DNA of 64,000 nt from CAYXPR01 sp964467255 (lineage in GTDB: Bacteria > Pseudomonadota > Alphaproteobacteria > Rickettsiales > RGZB01), in NCBI GenBank assembly GCA_964467255.1, contig CAYXPR010000002.1, forward strand, positions 62,001 to 126,000. The letters run 5' to 3'. Of the stretch, positions 1-7,172 are shown one piece after another (the stretch's first letter is position 1; the number at the start of each line of letters is the position of its first letter). The position numbers and the translations under genes are program-made. The notes under the pieces are model-generated. The model saw only the letters and a program-made list of their open reading frames with translations. It ran no database searches and was not told where the DNA came from.

Positions 1-246
1 CAGCATAAGAATCGGCGTAAATTTATGCGTGGGGTCTGCTCGGAGCACTTTTATAAGCTCGAGCCCGTTCATGTTCGGCATGTTGAGATCCGTAACAATC
101 ACATCCACCTTATTACCGCCGAGCACTGAAAGGGCGTGCTTGCCATCTTCCGCTTCAATCACATCAAAGCCTGCGCCCTTTAATGTGAATGTCACCATGT
201 CGCGCATGGTTTTAGAATCATCCACTGTTAGTGCACGCTTTGCCAT
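1..246 (-). CDS. cheY: CheY-like chemotaxis response regulator (3' end beyond window)
   Basis: The first 82 residues of a stand-alone receiver domain are visible, and the rest lies beyond the left edge. The acidic pair D9-D10 and the phosphoacceptor D53 in VTDLNMPNMNG are present, with the usual PNMNG loop after the aspartate. CheY carries the phosphate from CheA to the flagellar motor or another output. Its ATG follows the stop of the upstream STAS gene by one base, so the two form an operon that probably continues with other che genes off the window. The family is clear; which CheY paralogue this is cannot be told. Confidence 0.9.
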   Translation of the reverse strand, partial: MAKRALTVDDSKTMRDMVTFTLKGAGFDVIEAEDGKHALSVLGGNKVDVIVTDLNMPNMNGLELIKVLRADPTHKFTPILML

Positions 247-247
247 A

Positions 248-649
248 TTATGCTCTCCACTCTTTGAGTTGTTTTGCGAGCCCCAGCAATGCGAAGGCTT
301 CTTCCACCACAGGCGATGGGTTTTGAATGCGGAAATTCTGGTTCTGAAATGTACCAGAGGCTGCAACAAGCACTTGCACGCACGGCGCGGTAATTTTTTG
401 AACAGCGGCGGCATTAATCGCAATGGCTGTGTGCGATGTACTGATTTTGAGAATCTGCTTGTGAATATCGACAACGGTGGTGATATCAGACGTGGCAGGA
501 AGCGAAAATGCGGCGGGAGATTTGGGGGTGGGTGTGGATGGCGTTTTTTTAGGAAGCTTCAGATTTTTTTTGGGTGACTTTAAGGAACGCGAGCCGGTGC
601 TTTTCGCACTGCCCCCACCCGATTTGGTATGAGTTTTCTTTGTACTCAT
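248..649 (-). CDS. STAS-domain protein of a chemotaxis operon
   Basis: The protein has 133 residues. The first 45 are a basic, low-complexity tail rich in Lys, Ser and Pro. Residues 47-130 look like a STAS domain, with the pattern of an anti-sigma-factor antagonist (VDIHKQIL, then the AIAINAAAVQKITAPCVQVL region and a C-terminal helix ending FALLGLAKQL). Small STAS proteins commonly open alphaproteobacterial che operons, and here it sits directly upstream of cheY with a one-base gap. The usual phosphorylatable Ser/Thr of such antagonists is not obvious: the position reads ITAPCVQ. Its role in signalling is inferred from context only. Confidence 0.65.
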   Translation of the reverse strand: MSTKKTHTKSGGGSAKSTGSRSLKSPKKNLKLPKKTPSTPTPKSPAAFSLPATSDITTVVDIHKQILKISTSHTAIAINAAAVQKITAPCVQVLVAASGTFQNQNFRIQNPSPVVEEAFALLGLAKQLKEWRA

Positions 650-709
650 TCAATTCCCTTCTAATTCTGGGGAATATAATTGAAGGAAAAATAACTTACA
701 ACCTAAAAT

Positions 710-719
710 TGATTAATCA
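710..719. promoter_or_regulatory. Palindrome TGATTAATCA in divergent promoter region
   Basis: A perfect 10-base palindrome lies between the minus-strand STAS-cheY operon and the plus-strand dioxygenase-like gene. The 13-base string that starts here, TGATTAATCATAA, recurs at 41595-41607 in another intergenic region. The surrounding 650-780 stretch is AT-rich and otherwise shows no coding potential. A transcription factor site is possible, but none is identified. Confidence 0.3.
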
Positions 720-889
720 TAAAATAATATAACTTTACCGCTATAGTCCTAGAATTGTAAAGGCACCCATTTAATGAACCCCAGGATGTGCTCATTAACA
801 CTGTTTTACTGACAGTCATAAACGCTCGCAGATGCACCATGCCCAACGAATCACTTTTCTTGTGGGCAAGTGTTTGCTATACAAGATGC

Positions 890-1585
890 ATGAAGCAATT
901 TTTCGCGATTTCTCTCCTTACTGCCGCCGCACTGGTGTTTACGCCCCCTATTTCTGCCGCCTATGAAAAGGTGGTGGATGGCGTGATTAAAGGCGACTGC
1001 ACCGTGACGCCGGAAGTAAAGGACATGCCTTTTTACCCCGGTAAAGACATTGGCCGCACCAACAATCTGCGCCGTGAAACTGGCCTTGCGGTGGTGGCAA
1101 AAGGCGAGCCGATTTATATCGTGGGCCAAGTGCTGGATGAAAACTGCGTGCCAGTTTCAGACGTAACGGTGGAAATGTGGCAAGCCAATGGCTATGGAAA
1201 ATACCATCATGCGGATGATAAAAGCGACAAGCTGCGCGATGAAAATTTTAATGGTTCTGGCACGACGCGTACCGATAATTTAGGAAAGTTCAAATTCCTG
1301 ACGGTGTTCCCCGGGCAAGCAAAAGCGGGCAGCGCACCGCGCGTGCACTTTACACTTTCACACCCTGAGCTAAAAGGCATCAGCACGGAAATGTATTTCC
1401 CCGAACAGGCCGGCAATGAAGCTGATACTGACTTGCAGGCCAATCAGGATAAATATACCGCCCTGCTCGCCACCACGAATTTTGAAGCCAAAGACGGCAC
1501 CTATAAGGTCGAGCGCTTCAGCGGCGACGTGGCGTATTACTTTACGATTACCCTGAAGGGTAAAAATAAATTCCGCAAGTATTAA
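890..1585 (+). CDS. Secreted intradiol ring-cleavage dioxygenase-like protein
   Basis: The preferred start, ATG at 890, gives 231 residues beginning with a clean signal peptide (MKQFFAISLLTAAALVF, cleavage near residue 23). An upstream in-frame start at 788 would bury that signal. The fold resembles protocatechuate 3,4-dioxygenase: TVEMWQANGYGKYHH (about 93-107), a GKFKFLTVFPG strand, then VHF and MYF. One tyrosine ligand (Y105) and one histidine (H153) align with the iron site, but the position before VHF is Arg151 rather than His, and no Tyr follows the FPG turn. The metal site therefore looks incomplete. Export and the degenerate site suggest a non-catabolic or carbohydrate-binding role; this is inference. 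Confidence 0.65.
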   Translation: MKQFFAISLLTAAALVFTPPISAAYEKVVDGVIKGDCTVTPEVKDMPFYPGKDIGRTNNLRRETGLAVVAKGEPIYIVGQVLDENCVPVSDVTVEMWQANGYGKYHHADDKSDKLRDENFNGSGTTRTDNLGKFKFLTVFPGQAKAGSAPRVHFTLSHPELKGISTEMYFPEQAGNEADTDLQANQDKYTALLATTNFEAKDGTYKVERFSGDVAYYFTITLKGKNKFRKY

Positions 1586-1603
1586 GCCTTAATTACCAGC
1601 AAT

Positions 1604-1634
1604 AAAAAAGGCGGCTTTTAAGCCGCCTTTTTTA
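1604..1634. terminator. Bidirectional rho-independent terminator
   Basis: GGCGGCTT (1610-1617) pairs with AAGCCGCC (1620-1627), flanked by A-tracts and T-tracts on both sides. It sits between the convergent dioxygenase-like gene and fumC and can serve both. Confidence 0.85.
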
Positions 1635-1650
1635 TTCTCATTTCACGCTG

Positions 1651-3081
1651 TTAATCGCGTGGGCCAATCATTTTTTCAGGACGTACCCATTCTTTGAACT
1701 GCTTTTCGGTCAGCAGCTTCAGTTCTAGCGCCGCTTGCAGGAGCGTGGTGCCTTCCTTGTGCGCCTTCTTGGCGATTTTTGCTGCGTTATCGTAACCGAT
1801 ATAGGGGTTCAGCGCCGTGACCAGCATGAGCGATTCATCACGCAATTTTGTAATACGGGCTTTGTCAGCCTTGATGCCCACCACGCAATTATCGGTGAAG
1901 CTGTTACAGGCATCTGCCACCAAACGAATCGATTGTAGCAGGTTGTAAATCATAACGGGTTTGAACACGTTCAGTTCAAAATGGCCGTTCGAGCCTGCCA
2001 CGGTGACAGTCACGTGATTGCCCATCACCTGCGTGCAGACCATCGTCATCGCTTCAGATTGCGTGGGGTTGACCTTACCCGGCATAATGGAAGAGCCCGG
2101 TTCATTTTCCGGCAGCGCAATTTCACCAATGCCACAGCGTGGGCCTGAGCCCAGCAGGCGGATGTCGTTGGCGATTTTCATCAGGCTGGCAGCGAGCACG
2201 TTCAGCTGGCCGGATGCCTCCACAATGGCATCGTGCGATGCAAGCGCTTCAAATTTATTGTCTGCCGTTTTAAAAGGCAGGCCGGTGATTTTTGCAACTT
2301 CCGCCGCAAATTTTTTATCAAAACCTTTCTTGGCGTTGATGCCTGTGCCCACGGCCGTACCGCCCTGCGCGAGCGGGTAAAGGCGCGGCAGCGCAGATTT
2401 CACGCGGTCGATGCCAAGTTTTATCTGCGCGGTGTAGCCGGAAAATTCCTGACCGAGCGTCATCGGCGTGGCGTCCTGCAAGTGCGTGCGGCCGATTTTA
2501 ACGATGTCTTTAAACTCTTTCGATTTTTTATCGAGCGCTTTATGCAAATGGTTCAGCGCCGGAATCAGCTTGTGGTGAATTTCTTCTACCGCGGCAATGT
2601 GCATCGCAGTGGGGAATGTGTCGTTCGACGACTGGCCCATATTCACATGGTCGTTCGGATGCACCGGCTTTTTGCTGCCCACCTGCCCGCCGAGCATTTC
2701 AATCGCGCGGTTTGAGATCACTTCGTTCGCGTTCATGTTGGTTTGCGTGCCGCTGCCCGTTTGCCATACCACGAGCGGGAAATTATCCGCCCATTTCAGC
2801 GCCGCAACTTCTTCTGCCGCTTTCACGATGGCTTTGCCGATTTTTTTGTCGAGCACACCGATATCCATATTCACCTGCGCGGCAGCCTGCTTCACGAGGC
2901 CGAGTGCACGCACCAGTGGTAGTGGCATGGTTTCGCCACCAATTTTAAAATTCTGCAAGCTACGCTGCGTTTGCGCACCCCAATATTTATCCGCAGGCAC
3001 CTGAAGCGGGCCGAAGGAGTCGGTTTCCGTGCGGAATTTGCTGGAGGCAGAGGATTTAAGCGCGGTGGTGTTTTTCGCCAT
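1651..3081 (-). CDS. fumC: Fumarate hydratase class II
   Basis: This 476-residue enzyme interconverts fumarate and malate in the TCA cycle without an iron-sulfur cluster. It shows the whole superfamily pattern: TGSGTQTNMNANEV near residue 110, the GRTHLQDATPMTLGQE segment, and the signature GSSIMPGKVNPTQ near residue 330, which carries the catalytic-loop serine. Length matches the usual 460-470 with a short Ser-rich N-terminal extension. It is transcribed alone, divergent from the glycosylase gene that starts 100 bases away, and ends at a shared terminator. Confidence 0.97.
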   Translation of the reverse strand: MAKNTTALKSSASSKFRTETDSFGPLQVPADKYWGAQTQRSLQNFKIGGETMPLPLVRALGLVKQAAAQVNMDIGVLDKKIGKAIVKAAEEVAALKWADNFPLVVWQTGSGTQTNMNANEVISNRAIEMLGGQVGSKKPVHPNDHVNMGQSSNDTFPTAMHIAAVEEIHHKLIPALNHLHKALDKKSKEFKDIVKIGRTHLQDATPMTLGQEFSGYTAQIKLGIDRVKSALPRLYPLAQGGTAVGTGINAKKGFDKKFAAEVAKITGLPFKTADNKFEALASHDAIVEASGQLNVLAASLMKIANDIRLLGSGPRCGIGEIALPENEPGSSIMPGKVNPTQSEAMTMVCTQVMGNHVTVTVAGSNGHFELNVFKPVMIYNLLQSIRLVADACNSFTDNCVVGIKADKARITKLRDESLMLVTALNPYIGYDNAAKIAKKAHKEGTTLLQAALELKLLTEKQFKEWVRPEKMIGPRD

Positions 3082-3183
3082 AAAAAATATCCTGAAGTGG
3101 GGTCATGTTTTTGCTCGTTGTGCCTTTGGCGAAGTTACGCTAAAAGCAGCGTGTACAATACAGAATTTAGGCAAAGGCGCAAG

Positions 3184-3801
3184 ATGGCATTACGCCCCGC
3201 ATATTGGAAAGAAGCCCAGAAAGCACTCGCGGCAACCGACCCCGTGATGGGCGGCATTATTGCTGCCTATAAGGGCGAAGCGCTCGTGAGCCGCGGCGAC
3301 CCGTTTTATTCCCTCGCCCGCTCGATTGTAGGACAGCAGATTTCGGTGAAGGCTGCCGACACTATCTGGGGCCGCTTTGAAGCGCTGGCTGGCAGTATGG
3401 AACCCAAGAAAGTACGTAGATTAAAAGAAGATGAACTGCGCGCCTGCGGCCTTTCAAAACAGAAAATTTCTTACCTCAGCGACCTTTCAGAAAAATTTTT
3501 GAGCGAGCATGTGGATTGGAAATTGCTAGAAAATATGGATGATGAAGAAGTGATAAAAACACTTACCAGCATTAAAGGCATCGGGCGATGGACAGCGGAG
3601 ATGTTCCTGATTTTCTGCCTGATGCGGCAGGATGTGTTCCCCATTGCCGATATCGGCCTGCAAAAAGCCATGAAGAAACATTACCGCCACAGCGCCACCA
3701 CCAGTATGCAGCGCCACGCCAACAAGCAGTGGAAGCCGTGGCGCACCGTGGCGACGTGGTATCTGTGGCGCAGCCTTGACCCCGTGCCCGTGGAGTATTA
3801 A
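3184..3801 (+). CDS. DNA-3-methyladenine glycosylase (HhH-GPD, AlkA-like)
   Basis: The protein has 205 residues from the ATG at 3184; the longer open frame upstream overlaps fumC and is not needed. It is a short helix-hairpin-helix glycosylase for alkylated bases. The conserved SIVGQQIS segment (48-54), the hairpin LTSIKGIGRWTAEMF (127-141) and the catalytic aspartate D156 in FPIADIGLQ are all present. It lacks the N-terminal domain of E. coli AlkA, as in many bacterial short forms. The lysozyme gene starts two bases after its stop, so the two are probably co-transcribed. Confidence 0.88.
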   Translation: MALRPAYWKEAQKALAATDPVMGGIIAAYKGEALVSRGDPFYSLARSIVGQQISVKAADTIWGRFEALAGSMEPKKVRRLKEDELRACGLSKQKISYLSDLSEKFLSEHVDWKLLENMDDEEVIKTLTSIKGIGRWTAEMFLIFCLMRQDVFPIADIGLQKAMKKHYRHSATTSMQRHANKQWKPWRTVATWYLWRSLDPVPVEY

Positions 3802-3803
3802 CC

Positions 3804-4592
3804 GTGAATGACGTAAGAAAAAAACATGGCCAGATGGTGGTCGGCAGCATTGTGGTGATTGCCGCCATGATATTCGTGAACTGGCCGATGCAGAGTTATA
3901 ATTTTGTAAACCATTATGTGCTGGGTGGACGTTCGCCGCTGGCGCAGGAATATTACCAAACCTATTACACGCATTATTACAAAGGTTACCTCGATCGCGG
4001 GCTGGAAGAATATGAAGCGAAATATTACGCCGACTATTATGCTGACTTTTACGCGCGCTATTACGCCTCGGAAGAATATCAGCAATGGGCGAATAACAGC
4101 TTGCCGGTGTATAGCGCGGCAGCTGCTGCATACCCCAGCGCCAGCATGGTCGCCAGCCTGAAGACCAACGCCACCGGCATTGAACTCATCATGTATTTTG
4201 AGGGCTTTAGGGCCGAGCCCTATGTGGATGCTGCCGGAAAAATGACCATCGGTTATGGTCATATGATTAAGCCAGGGGAATATTTCACCGAACTGAATAA
4301 AGAAGAGGCAAAAAAACTCCTGCAACAGGACGTAGAACTGGCCGAAGCCGCCATTAAACGCAACGTGCAGGTGGAGCTAACGCCCAACCAGTTTTCGGCG
4401 CTGGTCTCGCTGGTGTATAACATCGGCCCCACCGCGTTTAAGAACAGTACGCTGCTGAAAAAAATCAACAGCCGCGACTTTGACGGCAGCGCGCTTGAAA
4501 TCGTGCGCTGGACAAAAGTGAATGGCCGCGAGTTCGATGGCCTTGTAAACCGCCGCTACTCCGAGCATGTACTGTTTAAGCGCGTTGGTTAG
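3804..4592 (+). CDS. Membrane-anchored phage-type lysozyme (GH24) with tyrosine-rich spacer
   Basis: It starts at GTG and has 262 residues. A short basic N terminus is followed by one membrane helix (about 11-28). Residues 50-92 hold 16 tyrosines in a YYxxYY pattern of period four. From about 125 there is a T4-lysozyme-like muramidase domain: catalytic Glu133, Asp142 and Thr148 keep the E-x8-D-x5-T spacing, followed by TIGYGH. This is not an endolysin in a prophage; no holin or other phage gene is near. A cell-wall remodelling role, possibly linked to envelope machinery, is inferred. The tyrosine repeat has no function known to me. Confidence 0.82.
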   Translation: MNDVRKKHGQMVVGSIVVIAAMIFVNWPMQSYNFVNHYVLGGRSPLAQEYYQTYYTHYYKGYLDRGLEEYEAKYYADYYADFYARYYASEEYQQWANNSLPVYSAAAAAYPSASMVASLKTNATGIELIMYFEGFRAEPYVDAAGKMTIGYGHMIKPGEYFTELNKEEAKKLLQQDVELAEAAIKRNVQVELTPNQFSALVSLVYNIGPTAFKNSTLLKKINSRDFDGSALEIVRWTKVNGREFDGLVNRRYSEHVLFKRVG

Positions 4593-4608
4593 GAATGGCT
4601 TGAAAAAC

Positions 4609-4628
4609 AAGCATTTCTGTGCTTTTTT
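4609..4628 (+). terminator. Possible weak terminator after lysozyme gene
   Basis: AAGCA and TGCTT form a five-base stem with a six-base loop, followed by a run of T. It is short and may not be efficient; purB starts 34 bases later. Confidence 0.3.
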
Positions 4629-4661
4629 AAGTAATCGATAACACCGCAAGGATTACACCGC

Positions 4662-5972
4662 ATGATTCCCCGTTATTCACGCCCTGATATGGTTGCCATC
4701 TGGGAACCCGAAAATCGCTTCCGTATCTGGTTTGAGATTGAAGCCCATGCCTGCGATGCACTGGCACAGCTTGGCGTGATTCCGAAAGAATCGGCAAAAA
4801 ACATCTGGAAGAATGCGCCGAAGAAATTCACCGCAGACGACATCCGCAAAATCGACGATATCGAAAAAGTGACGAAGCATGACGTGATTGCATTCCTCAC
4901 GCACCTTGCCACCTATATCGGTAAAGACTCACGCTTTGTGCACCAAGGCATGACAAGCTCTGACGTGCTCGACACGTGCCTCGCCGTGCAGCTGACACAA
5001 GCGAGCGACATTTTGCTGAAAGACATTGATGACGTGCTAAAGGCGCTGAAAAAGCGCGCACTCGAAACCAAAAACATGCCGTGCATGGGCCGCAGCCACG
5101 GCATCCACGCCGAACCGGTCACGATGGGGCTGAAATTTGCCCGCTTCTATGCCGAGATGGAGCGTAACAAACGCCGCCTGAAAACCGCACGTGAGGAAAT
5201 TGCCACTTGCGCTATTTCGGGCGCGGTGGGCACGTTTGCCAACATCGACCCGCGTGTAGAAGTGCACGTTGCAAAACAACTGGGCTTAAAGCCGGAGCCT
5301 GTTTCCACGCAGGTGATTCCGCGCGACAGGCACGCCGCTTATTTCACCACATTGGCGGTAATTGCCAGCTCAATTGAAAATATCGCGATTGAAATTCGCC
5401 ATATGCAGCGCACCGAAGTGCTGGAAGCGGAAGAATTTTTCTCGAAAGGCCAAAAGGGCAGCAGCGCGATGCCGCACAAGCGCAACCCCGTGCTTTCTGA
5501 AAACTTGACCGGACTGGCACGGCTGGTGCGCGGCTATTGCGTGCCTGCGCTTGAAAACGTAGCGCTGTGGCATGAGCGCGATATTTCGCATTCTTCTGTG
5601 GAGCGCATGATTGCGCCCGATGCCACCGTAACGCTGGATTTTGCACTCGGCCGCCTTGCGGGGCTAATTGAGAATCTCGTGATTCACCCTGAAAACATTA
5701 AAGCTAATTTGAATAAACTGAGCGGTCTTGTGTTCTCGCAGCGCGTGCTGCTGGCACTGACGCAAAAAGGCGTATCGCGCGAAGACAGCTATCGCCTTGT
5801 GCAGCGCAACGCCATGAAAGTATGGGAAGAAGGCAAAGATTTTTTGACCGAACTGAAGGCTGACAAGGAAGTGACCGCCGCGATTAAACCAAAAGATATC
5901 GAGGCGCTGTTCGACCTCAAGTATCACACGAAGCACGTGGATACGATTTTCAAACGCGTGTTTGGAAAGTAA
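4662..5972 (+). CDS. purB: Adenylosuccinate lyase
   Basis: This 436-residue purine enzyme cleaves SAICAR and adenylosuccinate, releasing fumarate. The fumarase/aspartase-superfamily signature GSSAMPHKRNPV lies near residue 266, and the GMTSSDVLDT and GRSHGIHAEP segments that form the active site are intact. An AAGGA ribosome site precedes the ATG. purK and purE lie 20 kb away on the other strand, so the purine genes are dispersed. A small membrane protein gene follows after six bases. Confidence 0.96.
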   Translation: MIPRYSRPDMVAIWEPENRFRIWFEIEAHACDALAQLGVIPKESAKNIWKNAPKKFTADDIRKIDDIEKVTKHDVIAFLTHLATYIGKDSRFVHQGMTSSDVLDTCLAVQLTQASDILLKDIDDVLKALKKRALETKNMPCMGRSHGIHAEPVTMGLKFARFYAEMERNKRRLKTAREEIATCAISGAVGTFANIDPRVEVHVAKQLGLKPEPVSTQVIPRDRHAAYFTTLAVIASSIENIAIEIRHMQRTEVLEAEEFFSKGQKGSSAMPHKRNPVLSENLTGLARLVRGYCVPALENVALWHERDISHSSVERMIAPDATVTLDFALGRLAGLIENLVIHPENIKANLNKLSGLVFSQRVLLALTQKGVSREDSYRLVQRNAMKVWEEGKDFLTELKADKEVTAAIKPKDIEALFDLKYHTKHVDTIFKRVFGK

Positions 5973-5978
5973 GCGCCG

Positions 5979-6731
5979 ATGCTGGGGGGTATCAAATACA
6001 TCCTCCAATTTTATGGGCTTGAACGGCTGGCCACAATTTTACTGGTGCTGGCCCTTATCGCAACCGGTGTGGGTTACGCGAAAAAAGGGGATTACGCTAC
6101 TCCCGATGGCATTGACCCCGCACTGCACGAAGCACCCAAGCAGACCAATATTGAGCGCAGCAAGCGCACGATTATGTATCACGGCGTGGGCTATATTGTT
6201 GAAAAAGTGGCGGAGTATGAAATTACCGGCCTTGTAGCCAGCCATAATAATATCCACGGCTTTACGGATATTTATCATGACGAAACCTCACTCGATACGA
6301 AAGACGTTTGCCTCGTGTGGGGCGAAAATTTAAAGAACACGAACTACCTGAAGGCCAGCTTTAAAAACGCCCCATGGATGTGCCATGTAAAATGGAAAAA
6401 TGGTGAAGAACTGAACGCAAATGAACTTTCAAACAACCATTTAATTACCGCCAGTGGCGTAATTCGTGACCAAATCAATAGCGTCCGCAAGGGCGACCAG
6501 ATTCGCATCCGCGGCATGTTGGTGAACTACCGCCCCGCTGATATCGCGCAAAGCCGCATTTCAAGCATGAGCCGAACCGATAAGGGGGATGGCGCATGTG
6601 AAATTATTCTCGTAGATTGGGTGGATATGATTAAACCTGCAGAGCGCCTGTGGTACACGCTATATGAAGTGGGGCTAAAGGCTTTTGCGCTGTTACTCCT
6701 GCTGCGCGTGGTGTTTTATTTCTGGCTTTAG
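5979..6731 (+). CDS. Membrane protein of unknown function
   Basis: I do not recognise this 250-residue protein. It has an N-terminal membrane helix (about 16-34) and a C-terminal one (about 232-249). The roughly 190-residue segment between them is soluble and holds scattered cysteines (in DVCLVWG, WMCHVKW and GACEI). The arrangement suggests a periplasmic or cytoplasmic domain held at both ends, similar in outline to small E3-like membrane proteins, but no family is claimed. It sits six bases after purB and 12 bases before the MAPEG gene in the same direction, so the three may be one transcript. Confidence 0.75.
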   Translation: MLGGIKYILQFYGLERLATILLVLALIATGVGYAKKGDYATPDGIDPALHEAPKQTNIERSKRTIMYHGVGYIVEKVAEYEITGLVASHNNIHGFTDIYHDETSLDTKDVCLVWGENLKNTNYLKASFKNAPWMCHVKWKNGEELNANELSNNHLITASGVIRDQINSVRKGDQIRIRGMLVNYRPADIAQSRISSMSRTDKGDGACEIILVDWVDMIKPAERLWYTLYEVGLKAFALLLLLRVVFYFWL

Positions 6732-6743
6732 GAGAGAAAATAG

Positions 6744-7172
6744 ATGCTGCTACACACACTGCCTTATTTCGCTTTTGCTGCATTGATGCTGGTGGTGCTG
6801 GCGATTTTTACACTAAAAGAGCGCCGCAAAACACGCACACCGATTGGCTATAGTGAAGACACACTGCTCGCGCGCAAAGCGCGGGCGCATGGTAATTTTT
6901 CTGAATACACCCCTTTCTTTTTGTTGCTGCTTGCTGCTTATGAACTGAACGGCGGCAGCGCGGAAATGGTGCATGGTTTTGGCATCCTTTATTTTGCCGG
7001 ACGCATCGCACATGCTTATGGCCTGATTGTAGATGAGCCACGAAAAATGCCCTTTAAAGGCATGCGGGATTTTATCTTCCGCATCCGCGGTATGCAAATT
7101 ACATTCTTCTGCCTTGTTACACTGTCAGTGCTTAATTTATGGGAATTTGGTTTAAACGTTTTCGCGCATTAA
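6744..7172 (+). CDS. MAPEG family membrane protein
   Basis: The 142-residue protein has four hydrophobic segments. It carries the family's RAHGNFSEYTPFF motif around residue 48 and the following GRIAHAYG motif around residue 92. Related eukaryotic members are microsomal glutathione transferases and leukotriene synthases; bacterial members such as YecN are mostly uncharacterised inner-membrane proteins. An AGGAG ribosome site precedes the start. The stop codon shares the palindromic TTAA with the stop of the opposite 602-residue gene. Confidence 0.85.
   Translation: MLLHTLPYFAFAALMLVVLAIFTLKERRKTRTPIGYSEDTLLARKARAHGNFSEYTPFFLLLLAAYELNGGSAEMVHGFGILYFAGRIAHAYGLIVDEPRKMPFKGMRDFIFRIRGMQITFFCLVTLSVLNLWEFGLNVFAH

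Noticed and set aside
2233..2715. Plus-strand open frames inside fumC
   Set aside because: fumC on the minus strand has all family motifs; the plus frames overlap each other and have no support.
3804..4592. Prophage endolysin
   Set aside because: The GH24 domain is phage-like, but there is a membrane anchor, a glycosylase gene upstream and purB downstream, and no other phage gene.
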